From an uncultured Collinsella sp. (GTDB lineage Bacteria; Actinomycetota; Coriobacteriia; Coriobacteriales; Coriobacteriaceae), in NCBI GenBank assembly GCA_902461085.1, contig CABPWH010000091.1:1-6752 (forward strand): a DNA stretch of 6,752 bases, in the 5' to 3' direction. A program made the position numbers and the translations under genes. This document shows, in pieces, positions 5,511 to 6,752 of the stretch. Numbering within the stretch: the first letter of the stretch is position 1; each line of letters starts with the position of its first letter. The notes beneath the pieces are model-generated. The model had not been told where the DNA came from and ran no database searches. It saw only the letters and a list, made by a program, of their open reading frames with translations.

Positions 5511-6752
5511 CTACAGGCTGCTTGCAGCGCGAATGCCCGAGAGCCATGCCCACGCAAGGTTAAAGCCTCCGCAATCGGCGTCGATGTCGAGCGCTTCGCC
5601 ACAGACGTAAAGCGGGGCGTCGACAACGCTGCGCGCGCGTAGACTGGGTGTTGAGATACTCTCGACAGATACGCCACCACGCGTGACCTGCGCCGAGCGC
5701 TCCTCGGCTGTTCCCTCGACGAGCAACTTAAAGTGCTTGAGGATCGAGACCAGGTGGATGACATCGTTGGAGCCTGGATGGCACTGCTCGAACGCCGTGC
5801 AGACGACGCGGGAGAGTTGCGGGGCGAGCATGCCGTCGAGCCAACGGGGATCGCGGGGCGAAAAGCCGCCGAGCAGCTCAACGCGCCGGTTGAGCATATC
5901 GAGCAGCTCGTCTTTGGAGAGGTCGGGGAAAACGTCGAGCAGGATCGTATCACCGCGCTGGATACGACGGGAGAGGTTGAAGACAGCGACGCCCGAGATG
6001 CCGAAGGCTCGAAACAGTACTTCACCGTCTTCGTGCCAGAGCTCACTATGGTTACGGGTGAGCGTCAAGCGGGCGCGGACGCGCAGACCATCCAACGTCT
6101 TGAGTGCCGCCCGATCGCCAACGACCGTTGCCGATACGGGGCAGAGGATGGGGCGCAGCGAGGTGAGGGGGAGGCCAAACGTATCGGCGATACCGGTGGG
6201 GTTGCCGCCCGTGGCGATAATTACGGCATGTGCCTCCAGGGCCTCGTTCTTGCGAGGGACATCGGCGAGCGCTTTCCGAAGCGAGCGGAGCTCCGATTTT
6301 CGGTCGTCGTGCTTCTTTGCCTTGAGTGCCCGCGCTGGACGGTCTATTTGGAGTGTCCAGCCTTCGGAAGCTTTGTGCGCCGAGGCAACGTTGGCTCCGC
6401 AGATTAAGATGATACCTAGGCGGTCGCAAACGTTGAGAAGCGCGTCGCGCACCGATTCGGCGCGAAGGGAGCGCGGGTACAGCCGGCCTTCCTCGGAGGT
6501 TGTCATGATGCCCAGCGAGGAGAAGAAACCCATAAGCTCTTGTTCGGGCCGGGGGCCCATAACGGATTCAACGAATGCGGGGTGGTTATACCGCTGTGGA
6601 TCAATCGATTCGTTGGAGAGGTTGCAGCGGCCGTTGCCGGTCGCAAGGAGCTTAAGGCCGCAGGCGACATCGCGCTCAACGATGCAGACGCTTTTGCCAG
6701 CTCGTGCGGCCGTAATGGCGGCGGCGAGGCCGGGCACACCGAAGATCGAGGT
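5511..6752 (-). CDS. HI0933/BaiN-like NAD(P)/FAD-dependent oxidoreductase (5' end cut by window)
   Basis: The visible 413 residues belong to the HI0933-like flavoprotein family, whose members include BaiN (linked to bile acid dehydroxylation) and many proteins of unknown substrate. Counting from the window edge, GLKLLATGNGRCNLSN (32-47) is the family's GRKLLxSGGGRCNxTN motif. IIATGG (178-183) is the ATG motif, GEVLFRAFGISGVAVFNLSR (243-262) matches the central conserved block, and QVTRGGVSVESI (355-366) the late one. LYVCGEALDIDADCGGFNLAWAW (381-403) is the C-terminal FAD motif. A lysine/arginine-rich stretch at about 138-173 looks like an insertion. The N-terminal motif reads SIFGVPGLAAAI, lacking the first Gly of GxGxxG. 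The frame is open to the edge, so the start lies outside; GTG at 6737 would remove the first beta-strand and is unlikely. Bile acid activity should not be assumed. Confidence 0.88.
   Translation of the reverse strand, partial: TSIFGVPGLAAAITAARAGKSVCIVERDVACGLKLLATGNGRCNLSNESIDPQRYNHPAFVESVMGPRPEQELMGFFSSLGIMTTSEEGRLYPRSLRAESVRDALLNVCDRLGIILICGANVASAHKASEGWTLQIDRPARALKAKKHDDRKSELRSLRKALADVPRKNEALEAHAVIIATGGNPTGIADTFGLPLTSLRPILCPVSATVVGDRAALKTLDGLRVRARLTLTRNHSELWHEDGEVLFRAFGISGVAVFNLSRRIQRGDTILLDVFPDLSKDELLDMLNRRVELLGGFSPRDPRWLDGMLAPQLSRVVCTAFEQCHPGSNDVIHLVSILKHFKLLVEGTAEERSAQVTRGGVSVESISTPSLRARSVVDAPLYVCGEALDIDADCGGFNLAWAWLSGIRAASSL

Noticed and set aside
5431..5553. Upstream in-frame extension of the COG2509-type protein
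   Set aside because: It would overlap the end of the preceding gene and translate the hairpin. The residues do not look like the family, and a proper ribosome binding site supports ATG 5430.
5733..6407. 224-codon plus-strand open frame inside the HI0933-like gene
   Set aside because: It is a shadow of the real minus-strand gene, whose motifs run through the whole interval.

Overview
The window carries ordinary chromosomal housekeeping genes of a moderately GC-rich bacterium. The protein features, the G/C-ending codons of uvrB and the two flavoproteins, and the order coaE - lytic transglycosylase - uvrB suggest a Coriobacteriia-type actinobacterium, perhaps Collinsella-like. That placement is inferred from family knowledge, not from any search.

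Layout, left to right. Bases 1-52 may hold the GC-rich 3' end of a gene that starts outside the window. A strong intrinsic terminator follows at 59-90. A rightward cluster begins after an AT-richer promoter region (91-216): coaE (last step of coenzyme A synthesis), a membrane-anchored SLT-type lytic transglycosylase whose start overlaps the end of coaE by 8 bases, then uvrB (nucleotide excision repair) after a 50-base gap. The cluster ends in a 16-bp hairpin terminator at 3728-3770. From the right-hand edge, two leftward genes run toward it: an HI0933/BaiN-like flavoprotein cut by the window edge (5511-6752), and a COG2509-type FAD-dependent dehydrogenase (3790-5430). The 80 bases between them hold a perfect TATAAT and a hairpin just before the second gene's ribosome binding site.

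The genes share no evident pathway. CoaE makes CoA, the transglycosylase trims peptidoglycan, UvrB repairs DNA, and the two flavoproteins have uncharacterised redox roles. I see no mobile element, CRISPR array, tRNA, rRNA, phage gene or defence system. The points most worth a second look are the leader between the two flavoprotein genes, an atypical dinucleotide-binding motif at the right edge, and a base-composition step between coaE/transglycosylase and uvrB. I found no convincing new biological system.
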